NCBI GenBank assembly: GCA_016710765.1
Contig: JADJUJ010000022.1
Coordinates: forward strand, 44,473-108,472
Direction of reading: 5' to 3'
Length of the DNA stretch: 64,000 nt
From: Lewinellaceae bacterium
GTDB taxonomy: Bacteria; Bacteroidota; Bacteroidia; Chitinophagales; Saprospiraceae
A program made the translations under genes and the position numbers. The notes under the pieces were generated by a model. That model made no database searches. It was not told where the DNA came from and saw only the letters and a program-made list of their open reading frames with translations. Below, piece by piece: positions 57,077 through 64,000 of the stretch; the stretch's first letter is position 1; every line of letters starts with the position of its first letter.

Positions 57077-59497
57077 ATGGCATTTTTAACAAGAAAGCAG
57101 AGAAAAGATCACAGCATCACCTTTCCTTACAGCGCAAGATGGGTTAGGGCATTGCTGTTGTGGGGTGCAATTGCTCTGCTGAGCGCCTGCAATGTTACGA
57201 AGCATCTGGACACAGACAAAGGGGAACGGCTGCTTGTTAAAAATTCTTTGGCGATGCAGGCGGAGAAGAAACTCAGTTTTTCCCAAAAAACTGCCTTGGC
57301 CTATGAGTTGAGCAGCGTTTACAAAGTTCAGCCAAATGAACGCTCGCCTTTTTTGGCTGGCGCACGGTCGAGGCTGTGGCTGTATTATATTTATCAGCAT
57401 AAAACCTCCAAATTTGCGACCTGGATGTTGCGCAGAGTAGCGGAGGAACCCGCTATTTACGACGATTTGCTGACCCAAAAAACTGCCACCAACATGCAAA
57501 ACTACATGCAGCAGCGGGGGTATTTTGAGGCCCGTTGTGTGTATGAAACCACTTTTGTGGGAAAAAGCAAGGCTAAAACCACCTACAATCTCGATCTCGG
57601 GCCTGTATACACCATCGAAAAGGTGTCGTTTGCTTCGCCAGACAGCAATGTGTTGCGAATCCTGCACGCCATTAGTGGATCGAGCCGTTTGCGGCCGGGA
57701 CAGCCAATGGACGGGCGACAGTTTGAAGCCGAAAAGTTGCGCATCACCAGTGAATTGAAAAACCGCGGTTATGCCTTTTTTATCCCTAATTACGTCAATT
57801 TCATAGGCGACAGCTCTGGTACCAAAACCAACGTATTGGTGGAGGTACTCACAGAAACCGACTCTACCCTGCATCAGACGTATACCATTGGCAACGTGGC
57901 CGTTTTTTCCAGTTTGGTTCCCGATTACTCTTCTATCCGCCGCGACACGACCATTAAGGGCATTTATTTTGCTTCTTCCACGCCACAGTTCACCGTAAAA
58001 CCCTCCCGTTTGTACAATGCGATCACGATACAACCCGGGCAACTTTATCGGCAGGATGATTTCGACCGCACTATTCGCAACCTGAGTTCGCTGGGCATTT
58101 TCCGATTTGTATCGGCCCGGCCTTTCCCTGATAGTCTTCAGCCCGAACAACTCGACGTTGCCATTTCCTTTTCCACCAACAAAAGGCTTCCTATAAGCGG
58201 CGGTGTAGAACTCAACTCTTCCAACTCTTCGGTAACTGGCCGGCTTTTTGGGGTCTCTTCCAACCTAACGGCACGCAACCGAAACGTTTTCCGGGGAGCC
58301 GAAGAAATTCAGACGGCACTTCAATACAACCTGGAGTTCGACATCACCAACAAGAACCGGTTGTTCTTTTCCCAGGAATTCAAGTTTCAGAACGACCTGA
58401 CCTTTCCACGCTTTTTTGATTATTTCGGACTTTGGAAAGGGCTTTGGGAAATCAATGTCGGTGGGCGTCGGCTGGTATCCACGCCGCTTTACAACCGTTT
58501 GCGTTCGCAGGGGCAAACCCGAATATCGGCCAGCTACAATTACCTGAACCTGATCACGTATTATTCTTACGACCTGTTCAACAGCAGTTTTGGCTATCAA
58601 CTCCGATCTGATCCGGAGCACCAGTATACCTTCGACAACATTGGGATCGACTTGTTGCGGCCTGTGACGCGGCCTGCTTTCGACACCCTGTTGCGGAACG
58701 AGTTTTTGCGCCTCAGTTTTGGCAAACAGCTTTTTACGGGCTTTATCATGCGCAATTTCAACTACACCTTGCTGGGCAAGCCCAACAGTTTTGGGGAGCG
58801 CTGGTATTGCCGATTGAATGCAGAATTATCCGGACTCGAAATATTTGTCCTGAATCGATTGTGGTCGGCTGCATTTAAGGAACAAACCTGGCGGATAGCC
58901 GATGTGGATTTCTCCAAATACCTTCGCCTCGATGCCGACGGAAGTTATACCCGGGATTTCACCAAAAACGTTACAGGAGCAGTGCGTTTGGGCAGCGGCA
59001 TCGTCCTTCCGTATGGTGATACCGAAACGGCGCCCTACATCAAGCAGTTCTTTATGGGTGGCCCCTCCAGTGTTCGCGGGTGGCGCATCCGCGAACTAGG
59101 GCCAGGCAGTTATCAGGATACCACGCCACCGACAAACCAAATTTTCTATCAGGCGGCAAATTTCCGCCTGGAAGCCAATGCCGAGCTTCGCTTCCCGCTG
59201 TTTTGGTGGGTTAAAGGGGCCATCTTTATCGATGCCGGCAACATCTGGACGCTCCGGCCCGATCCGGAACGACCCGGCGCGGAAATTCGCTGGGATTCCT
59301 ATAAAAACATTGCGCTGGGCACGGGCTTTGGTTTTCGGGGAGACTTCGACTACTTCGTGCTACGGTTCGACCTTGGTTTGAAAATCCGGCAACCTTACCG
59401 TATCGAAGCCACCAATTCCTATTGGGTATATGGTAATGGCCGAGGATTCCGCATGCGCGACTTGAATCCGAATCTTTCCGTTGGTTATCCTTTCTGA
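57077..59497 (+). CDS. TamL-like lipidated Omp85/BamA-family protein
   Basis: 806 residues, intact. N-terminus SARWVRALLLWGAIALLSAC then NVTKHLDTDKGERLLVKNSL, a lipobox plus the opening conserved in TamL-type proteins. POTRA-like repeats follow (YTIEKVSF, YTIGNVAVF, GQLYRQDDFDRTIRNLSSLGIFRFVSARPF), then the barrel with FFMGGPSSVRGWRIRELGPGSY (lid loop VRGW), FPLFWWVKGAIFIDAGNIW and a closing LSVGYPF. Paralogue of the gene at 8216-10536 but not next to a tamB. Inserts outer-membrane or surface proteins. Confidence 0.92.
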   Translation: MAFLTRKQRKDHSITFPYSARWVRALLLWGAIALLSACNVTKHLDTDKGERLLVKNSLAMQAEKKLSFSQKTALAYELSSVYKVQPNERSPFLAGARSRLWLYYIYQHKTSKFATWMLRRVAEEPAIYDDLLTQKTATNMQNYMQQRGYFEARCVYETTFVGKSKAKTTYNLDLGPVYTIEKVSFASPDSNVLRILHAISGSSRLRPGQPMDGRQFEAEKLRITSELKNRGYAFFIPNYVNFIGDSSGTKTNVLVEVLTETDSTLHQTYTIGNVAVFSSLVPDYSSIRRDTTIKGIYFASSTPQFTVKPSRLYNAITIQPGQLYRQDDFDRTIRNLSSLGIFRFVSARPFPDSLQPEQLDVAISFSTNKRLPISGGVELNSSNSSVTGRLFGVSSNLTARNRNVFRGAEEIQTALQYNLEFDITNKNRLFFSQEFKFQNDLTFPRFFDYFGLWKGLWEINVGGRRLVSTPLYNRLRSQGQTRISASYNYLNLITYYSYDLFNSSFGYQLRSDPEHQYTFDNIGIDLLRPVTRPAFDTLLRNEFLRLSFGKQLFTGFIMRNFNYTLLGKPNSFGERWYCRLNAELSGLEIFVLNRLWSAAFKEQTWRIADVDFSKYLRLDADGSYTRDFTKNVTGAVRLGSGIVLPYGDTETAPYIKQFFMGGPSSVRGWRIRELGPGSYQDTTPPTNQIFYQAANFRLEANAELRFPLFWWVKGAIFIDAGNIWTLRPDPERPGAEIRWDSYKNIALGTGFGFRGDFDYFVLRFDLGLKIRQPYRIEATNSYWVYGNGRGFRMRDLNPNLSVGYPF

Positions 59498-59553
59498 AAA
59501 TTTTACGTGTTCGGTGCTTTACCCTACATTTGTCCAAAGCAAAACTTAAGGCA

Positions 59554-60201
59554 ATGGCCCATCTCCTCGATCAGGTTTCTTCTTATTTCAGTCCGGTTTT
59601 TGTAGAACACATCAGTCAGAAACTGAACGAAGACCCCAATGCAATTTTTCATAGTATAAAAGGAATGGCTGCTACCCTGCTCAGCGCCGTTATCCACGAG
59701 TCGGAAAACCCTGATCGGAATCAAAAAATATACGATCTGCTAAAGACAGAAACCCCCGAAACGTTGCCAGACCTGGAAACGCTGATTGATACGGGGAATC
59801 TCGCACACAACGACCCCAGAGATGCCGGGGGGCATTTGATAACCCTCGTCTTCGGCAACAAAACCCAAGCAGTATTCAACAGCATCGCCGCCTTTTCCGG
59901 GGCTGGAACTGAAACGGTATCCTCGCTGAGCGGGGTAGTCGGGGCAGTTGTGGTTCGCGTTTTGGGAAAAATCCAGTCGCGCGAACAACTTACCTCCCCT
60001 GGCTTTTTCAATCTCCTGCACCAGGACCACGCAAAAATAAGCAGTGCCACGCCGGCACAAGCCCTGGCATTGTTGAACATCGCTCCTCCAGCATCCCCCA
60101 CTGCGCCAGAAAAAGAACATACCGACCAAAATTGGGTTACAGCCCTGCTGGCATTGGTGGTACTGGCCCTGGCAATGATGTGGATGGCAAAAAACTGTTG
60201 A
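59554..60201 (+). CDS. DUF937 protein with C-terminal membrane anchor
   Basis: About 215 residues from ATG at 59554 (MAHLLDQVSSYFSP); a TTG at 59530 would add eight. The first 170 residues match DUF937 (LLSAVIHESENPDRNQKIYDLL ... GGHLITLVFGNKTQAVFNSIAAFSGAGTETVSSLSGVVGAVVVRVLGK). A Pro/Ala linker and one C-terminal helix (VTALLALVVLALAMMWMA) suggest a tail-anchored protein. Unknown function. Confidence 0.85.
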   Translation: MAHLLDQVSSYFSPVFVEHISQKLNEDPNAIFHSIKGMAATLLSAVIHESENPDRNQKIYDLLKTETPETLPDLETLIDTGNLAHNDPRDAGGHLITLVFGNKTQAVFNSIAAFSGAGTETVSSLSGVVGAVVVRVLGKIQSREQLTSPGFFNLLHQDHAKISSATPAQALALLNIAPPASPTAPEKEHTDQNWVTALLALVVLALAMMWMAKNC

Positions 60202-60270
60202 TAACCCACAATAATGAGGCCCTACGCAATTGTGTGGGGCATAACAATTCAATCAATCCGCTAAAAAGAT

Positions 60271-61467
60271 ATGTTTACATCGGTAAGAACTGCGCTGCAG
60301 CAAGAAATTCAGGACATCCGCGAGGCGGGTCTGTACAAAGAAGAACGCATCATCACTACCGCGCAAGGGCCGCAAATTGATACGGTTCAGCAGCAGCATG
60401 TGTTGAATTTTTGTGCGAACAATTACCTCGGTTTATCCAGCCATCCGGAAGTGACCAAGGCCGCCATGGAAGCCATTCAAAGCCACGGATTTGGCTTGTC
60501 TTCTGTCCGTTTCATTTGTGGCACCCAAGACATTCACAAGGAACTGGAGCAAAAAATAGCCCATTTTCTGGGAATGGAAGACACCATCCTGTATGCAGCG
60601 GCTTTTGATGCCAATGGAGGCCTGTTCGAGCCCTTACTCGGGGAAGAAGATGCCATCATCAGTGATGAACTCAATCATGCCTCGATTATCGATGGTATCC
60701 GTTTGTGCAAGGCCAAGCGTTTCCGGTACAAGCACAACAATATGGAAGACCTGGAAGGCTGCCTGCAGCAGGCCAGGGCCGCTGGCGCACGGCGCATCCT
60801 GATTTTCACCGATGGCGCTTTTTCCATGGACGGTACGATTGCACAATTGGATAAAATTTGTGACTTAGCGGATCGTTACGAAGCAATGGTGGGCATTGAT
60901 GAATGTCATGCCACCGGTTTCCTGGGTAAAACGGGTCGTGGAACCCATGAATACCGCGGCGTGATGAATCGTGTAGACATCATAACAGGCACCCTGGGAA
61001 AGGCCTTGGGTGGCGCATCAGGTGGCTTTACTGCTGCCCGGCGTGAAATTGTTGAGCTATTGCGTCAGCGTTCGCGCCCTTACCTATTTTCCAATACCGT
61101 AGCACCTGCCATTGTTGGCGCCTCTATCAAAGTGATGGACCTCCTCAGCGGATCTACGGCGCTCCGCGATAAGTTGGAACACAATACCCAATGGTTCCGT
61201 AAAGCCATGACGGAGGTTGGCTTCGACATCATTCCGGGCGAACACCCCATCGTACCCATTATGTTGTACGATGCCAAACTGGCACAAGAATTTGCCAAAC
61301 AACTCCTGTCGGAGGGGATATACGTCATTGGCTTCTTTTATCCTGTGGTACCGCAGGGTAAAGCGAGGATAAGGGTGCAAATTTCAGCTGCGCATGAACA
61401 GGAACACCTGGAAAAGGCGGTAGCAGCGTTTACCAAAGTAGGCAAGGCCCTCAAGGTTGTTGAATAG
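60271..61467 (+). CDS. kbl: Glycine C-acetyltransferase (2-amino-3-ketobutyrate CoA ligase)
   Basis: 398 residues. Alpha-oxoamine synthase features are LNFCANNYLGLSSHPEV, YAAAFDANGGLF, ISDELNHASIIDGIRLCKAKRFRYKHNNM, DGAFSMDGTIAQLDKICDLADRY, GIDECHATGFLGKTGRGTHEY and the PLP lysine K244 in TGTLGKALGGASGG. Converts 2-amino-3-ketobutyrate plus CoA to glycine and acetyl-CoA in threonine degradation. The usual partner Tdh is not in the window. Confidence 0.95.
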   Translation: MFTSVRTALQQEIQDIREAGLYKEERIITTAQGPQIDTVQQQHVLNFCANNYLGLSSHPEVTKAAMEAIQSHGFGLSSVRFICGTQDIHKELEQKIAHFLGMEDTILYAAAFDANGGLFEPLLGEEDAIISDELNHASIIDGIRLCKAKRFRYKHNNMEDLEGCLQQARAAGARRILIFTDGAFSMDGTIAQLDKICDLADRYEAMVGIDECHATGFLGKTGRGTHEYRGVMNRVDIITGTLGKALGGASGGFTAARREIVELLRQRSRPYLFSNTVAPAIVGASIKVMDLLSGSTALRDKLEHNTQWFRKAMTEVGFDIIPGEHPIVPIMLYDAKLAQEFAKQLLSEGIYVIGFFYPVVPQGKARIRVQISAAHEQEHLEKAVAAFTKVGKALKVVE

Positions 61468-61563
61468 TCATTGGATGTTGGGAACGGAACAATTCCCGGC
61501 ATCCATGCAACTTTTCCTAAAATACGGCGTCTTTGAAGTAGTCCCTGACTTCAATCCAATTTT

Positions 61564-62262
61564 ATGGTCCAAAGTTGTCTGATCATTGAAGATGAGCCCC
61601 TGGCGGCCGAAATTCTGGCGGAATACATCGGCATGACCTCATTTTTGCGGTTGAGCGGCATTTGTAATGATGCCCTGCAGGCGCTGGAATGGCTTAAACA
61701 GGAGCAGGTGGATGTCATTTTTCTGGATATAAATTTGCCTAAAATTAGTGGGTTAGCGTTTATCAAAACCCTTCGCAACCCTCCGCAGATAATCATCACC
61801 TCGGCCCACCATGAGTATGCGGTAGAAGGATTTGACCTAAGGGTTGTGGATTACCTACTCAAACCCATTGAATTTGGCAGATTTACCAAAGCTGTAAATA
61901 AATTGGGTAAAATGCCGACGGGAAAGAGCCATCCCACGGCGCAGGACACCCGTCCATTTTACTTTTTTACCGTCAACAAGCGCTCTGTTAAAATTTACCT
62001 GGATGAAATCCTTTTCATAGAAAGTTTAAAGGATTCTGTTTCCATTCACACGCCGCATACCTCCTACCATACCCATTACCAGTTGGGCGAGCTGGAATCG
62101 ATGATGCGAAACGATAATTTTTTACGCATCCACCGCTCTTTTATGGTGGCAATTGATAAAATCGAGTCTTTTTCTGCTGCGGAATTGGAAATCAACGGTC
62201 GGGTTTTGCCTATTGGAAGGAGCCACAAGCCATTGGTGATGGAACGGTTGGGGCGGACGTAA
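61564..62262 (+). CDS. LytTR-family response regulator
   Basis: 232 residues. Receiver: IIEDEPLAAEIL, phosphoacceptor D55 in FLDINLPKISGL, ITSAHHEYAVEGF, YLLKPIEFGRF. LytTR domain: FFTVNKRSVKIYLDEILFIESLKDSVSIHT ... MRNDNFLRIHRSFMVAIDKI. The cognate LytS-type kinase is not adjacent. Distinct from the regulator at 2555. Confidence 0.95.
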   Translation: MVQSCLIIEDEPLAAEILAEYIGMTSFLRLSGICNDALQALEWLKQEQVDVIFLDINLPKISGLAFIKTLRNPPQIIITSAHHEYAVEGFDLRVVDYLLKPIEFGRFTKAVNKLGKMPTGKSHPTAQDTRPFYFFTVNKRSVKIYLDEILFIESLKDSVSIHTPHTSYHTHYQLGELESMMRNDNFLRIHRSFMVAIDKIESFSAAELEINGRVLPIGRSHKPLVMERLGRT

Positions 62263-62281
62263 AAAGCAGGCAGGCTGTGCT

Positions 62282-63100
62282 CTACCCAAGTGCCATCACC
62301 ACGCTTGTCATACCCGAATCAAAATTCCCATCGCTGATATCGGCAATCAGAACACCCTGGAAATGGGCAAAAATTTTGTCCAAATTGTTCCGCTGTTCGT
62401 GTAGACGGCTGCGCTGCGTCTCAAATTGTGCGTATCCAATCCCCAATTGTTTGGCCTTTTCAATTTTACCATCCAGGTCTTTTAGTTTGGCATCTGTTTC
62501 TTCTATGATTTGAAAAAAGAAATCGCCGTCGAAGACCCCCTGGTCAATCATGACAGGGATAAATTTTTTATCGTTCAGCAGCTGGCTGTACTGGGCAAGG
62601 TCGCTTTCCAAGCCCACCCATCCTGAGCGAAGGCTGTTTTTCGATACCAGTGACAGCACCGCCTGGTTGTGTTTGATCTGATCCAGAATGAACGTTCCAA
62701 TGTTTTGCCCAACCGCCATATTCTGAAAATCGATGGCTACTGTAATGCCTTTTTGGGTGAGGAACTCCTGAATTTTTTCGGCAACAGAACGATCCTGATG
62801 GTTATAGGAAATAAAAACCGTGTTGGCTGCGTTGATAGGCTCCACAGGAGCAACAGAAGGGCTTACCGGGATCACAACGGCAGCATCCTTGACAGAGGCC
62901 GCCATTTCGATGGCCCGGAAGTTGATCCCGTTGATGATGCGTTGCCAATCATCATTATCGATTTGACCGGTATTAAACTGTCGTTTTCCAGCATTAAACT
63001 GCGCCTGAAGCAGGATGGCATCATCCACGTATCGGCTCAGCAGATCAAGGGCTTCTTCTGTTTTACCGGCTGCAATCAATTGCTGAATTTGGGCTTTCAT
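62282..63100 (-). CDS. EAD11-TIR domain protein
   Basis: 272 residues. Residues 1-66 (MKAQIQQLIAAGKTEEALDLL, DDAILLQAQFNAGKRQFNTGQIDNDDW, INFRAIEM) fit the effector-associated domain EAD11, an adaptor of predicted conflict systems. After a Pro/Val linker a TIR domain runs from about 93 (NTVFISYNHQDRSVAEKIQEFLTQKGITVAIDF) with the putative NADase glutamate E165 in SGWVGLESDLAQ. The rest (to 272) holds a charged helical region KDLDGKIEKAKQLGIGYAQFETQ. No neighbouring EAD11 partner is visible. Convergent with the LytTR gene. Confidence 0.88.
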   Translation of the reverse strand: MKAQIQQLIAAGKTEEALDLLSRYVDDAILLQAQFNAGKRQFNTGQIDNDDWQRIINGINFRAIEMAASVKDAAVVIPVSPSVAPVEPINAANTVFISYNHQDRSVAEKIQEFLTQKGITVAIDFQNMAVGQNIGTFILDQIKHNQAVLSLVSKNSLRSGWVGLESDLAQYSQLLNDKKFIPVMIDQGVFDGDFFFQIIEETDAKLKDLDGKIEKAKQLGIGYAQFETQRSRLHEQRNNLDKIFAHFQGVLIADISDGNFDSGMTSVVMALG

Positions 63101-63564
63101 GGAATTAGGTTAACAAGATGTGAACGGAGAACCTCAAAGGTACTATATTGCAGCTTTATCGCCAAAGTGACAAAGCTTTGATCTTTTTTGGCACAGTTTT
63201 GGACGTATTATAATTAAGCGTTACCTTTGGGGAACCTTTACGTCTAATATAAGCCTCCCGCTCCTTCGGAACGAAGGCTGCAGTTTAGCAATTAATCCAA
63301 ACTGGGTTTTTAACCCGCGTGAAAGGCCGATTGCATTTAATTTTATTCATCCTTCTCCTTCCTCGACTTCATCCCGATGCCTTTGGTCTAACCATTTGGT
63401 TAGATGTTCTGTCATTTGTCAGAACCGATCTGTTTGTTATCACGAAACCGCTTCACTTCCCAGGGCTAACGCTCCAGGGTAGACGGCCTCAATATGACCT
63501 TTTTTGAACCCAAATGAAAATGGAACAATCTTTTTGTCAAAAGACCAGAACCAGACAATATAAC
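63101..63564. other. Divergent intergenic region upstream of the window-end gene
   Basis: 464 bp with a probable promoter at 63197-63229 and no credible gene (a 62-codon frame at 63319 lacks any recognisable feature). A GC-rich imperfect hairpin (AGCCTCCCGCTCCTTCGGAA..GAAGGCT) lies near 63252-63280. Confidence 0.45.
63197..63229 (+). promoter_or_regulatory. Bacteroidota-type promoter
   Basis: TTTTG (63197-63201), a 20-bp spacer and TACCTTTG (63222-63229) fit the sigma-ABfr consensus well. The nearest plus-strand gene starts at 63565, leaving a leader of about 330 bases. Confidence 0.55.
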
Positions 63565-64000
63565 ATGACAAGCAGAAACACTTACTTTCCAAGTTTTGAT
63601 CAGCCGAAAAAAATATTTTTCAAAAGCTGGCTATTCATTCCCTTACTGGCGTTCGGCTTTCTGCTGTTCCAGTCCAGTACTGCTTCAGCGTTAACGGTGG
63701 TATACCAAAACCAAACCCTGCTGGCCTCAAACGTGCCATTCAACAGTTTGCCGGCTGGCGTGGATACCATCATTTTGAAAAATTCCACCCTCGACATTGA
63801 CATTACCTACGAGCCCATTATGCAGGGTATGCCCTTTCAGGGGGTATTGCTGCTGGACAACGGCTTTCTCAACTGGACCGGTCCGGTGAGCCTAAAATTG
63901 GGGTACAATGCTAAGGTCGTACTGATCAATGGTGGTAAACTCCTCCCCGACCCCATTACCTCGGCAGATTGCATTGGGATAAAACGACTTTTTTCGATAC
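63565..64000 (+). CDS. Secreted protein, 5' part (runs off the window)
   Basis: ATG at 63565 opens a frame to the window end (about 145 residues visible). MTSRNTYFPSFDQPKKIFFKSWLFIPLLAFGFLLFQSSTASA is a long signal peptide with cleavage after ASA. The mature part (LTVVYQNQTLLASNVPFNSLPAGVDTIILKNSTLDIDITYEP ... VLLLDNGFLNWTGPVSLKLG) is beta-rich, as in large secreted Bacteroidota surface proteins. No family recognised; the last codons may be affected by an indel. Confidence 0.65.
   Translation, partial: MTSRNTYFPSFDQPKKIFFKSWLFIPLLAFGFLLFQSSTASALTVVYQNQTLLASNVPFNSLPAGVDTIILKNSTLDIDITYEPIMQGMPFQGVLLLDNGFLNWTGPVSLKLGYNAKVVLINGGKLLPDPITSADCIGIKRLFSI

Noticed and set aside
63319..63507. 62-codon plus-strand gene before the window-end secreted protein
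   Set aside because: No recognisable motif; it overlaps the probable leader of the following gene.

Overview
The window is a Bacteroidota chromosome segment. The signs are lipoproteins with SxC or LxAC lipoboxes followed by KKD, LytS/LytTR two-component pairs, TamB with lipidated TamL-type Omp85 proteins, outer-membrane barrels ending in aromatic residues, and promoters of the TTG-N18-20-TAnnTTTG type. The gene content would suit Saprospiria or a related class, but that placement is inference. No tRNA, rRNA or CRISPR array was recognised.

Layout. 1-3.3 kb: the end of a LytS-type histidine kinase, an outer-membrane barrel, a lipoprotein, a globin and a LytTR regulator. 3.3-6.6 kb: AT-rich accessory DNA with a sulfatase, its YHYH-domain partner and a methyltransferase in a cassette-like setting. 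6.7-17 kb: a DUF4403 lipoprotein, the TamL-TamB export pair, a YihY/BrkB membrane protein, a palindromic MITE and a 39-residue membrane protein. 17.2-20.2 kb: an MCE/Mla lipid transporter (mlaE, mlaF, mlaD) with a second MITE between mlaE and mlaF.

20.2-39.6 kb is the most notable region. A Tc (toxin complex) locus encodes a TcA pore-forming subunit of about 2,545 residues and a fused TcB-TcC cocoon protein of about 2,396 residues that ends in a C-terminal domain I do not recognise. A 1,461-bp IS66-family element with an 8-bp target duplication sits between them. The island is bracketed by a 534-bp direct repeat of the 3' end of mlaD. The right-hand copy is joined to a broken IS66 transposase and a fragment of a group II intron protein.

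39.7-64 kb is mostly housekeeping or conserved Bacteroidota genes: a 12-heme cytochrome with a membrane partner, an HD hydrolase, an aldo/keto reductase, GT87-GtrA, an ATP-grasp protein, methyltransferases, XseB, a SET protein, LemA with two TPM proteins, a TrmH-type methylase, a second TamL-like Omp85, Kbl, a LytTR regulator and an EAD11-TIR protein. The last gene runs off the window.

Data quality. About twenty one-base indels, nearly all at homopolymers and mostly deletions, break genes whose reading resumes perfectly in the next frame. I read most of these as residual sequencing errors rather than pseudogenes and give the joined extents. About 250 bp near 51.4-51.67 kb is homopolymer noise and is probably not real sequence. 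Exceptions that look genuine are the in-frame TGA inside TcA, the IS66 insertion, the MITEs and the mlaD duplication.
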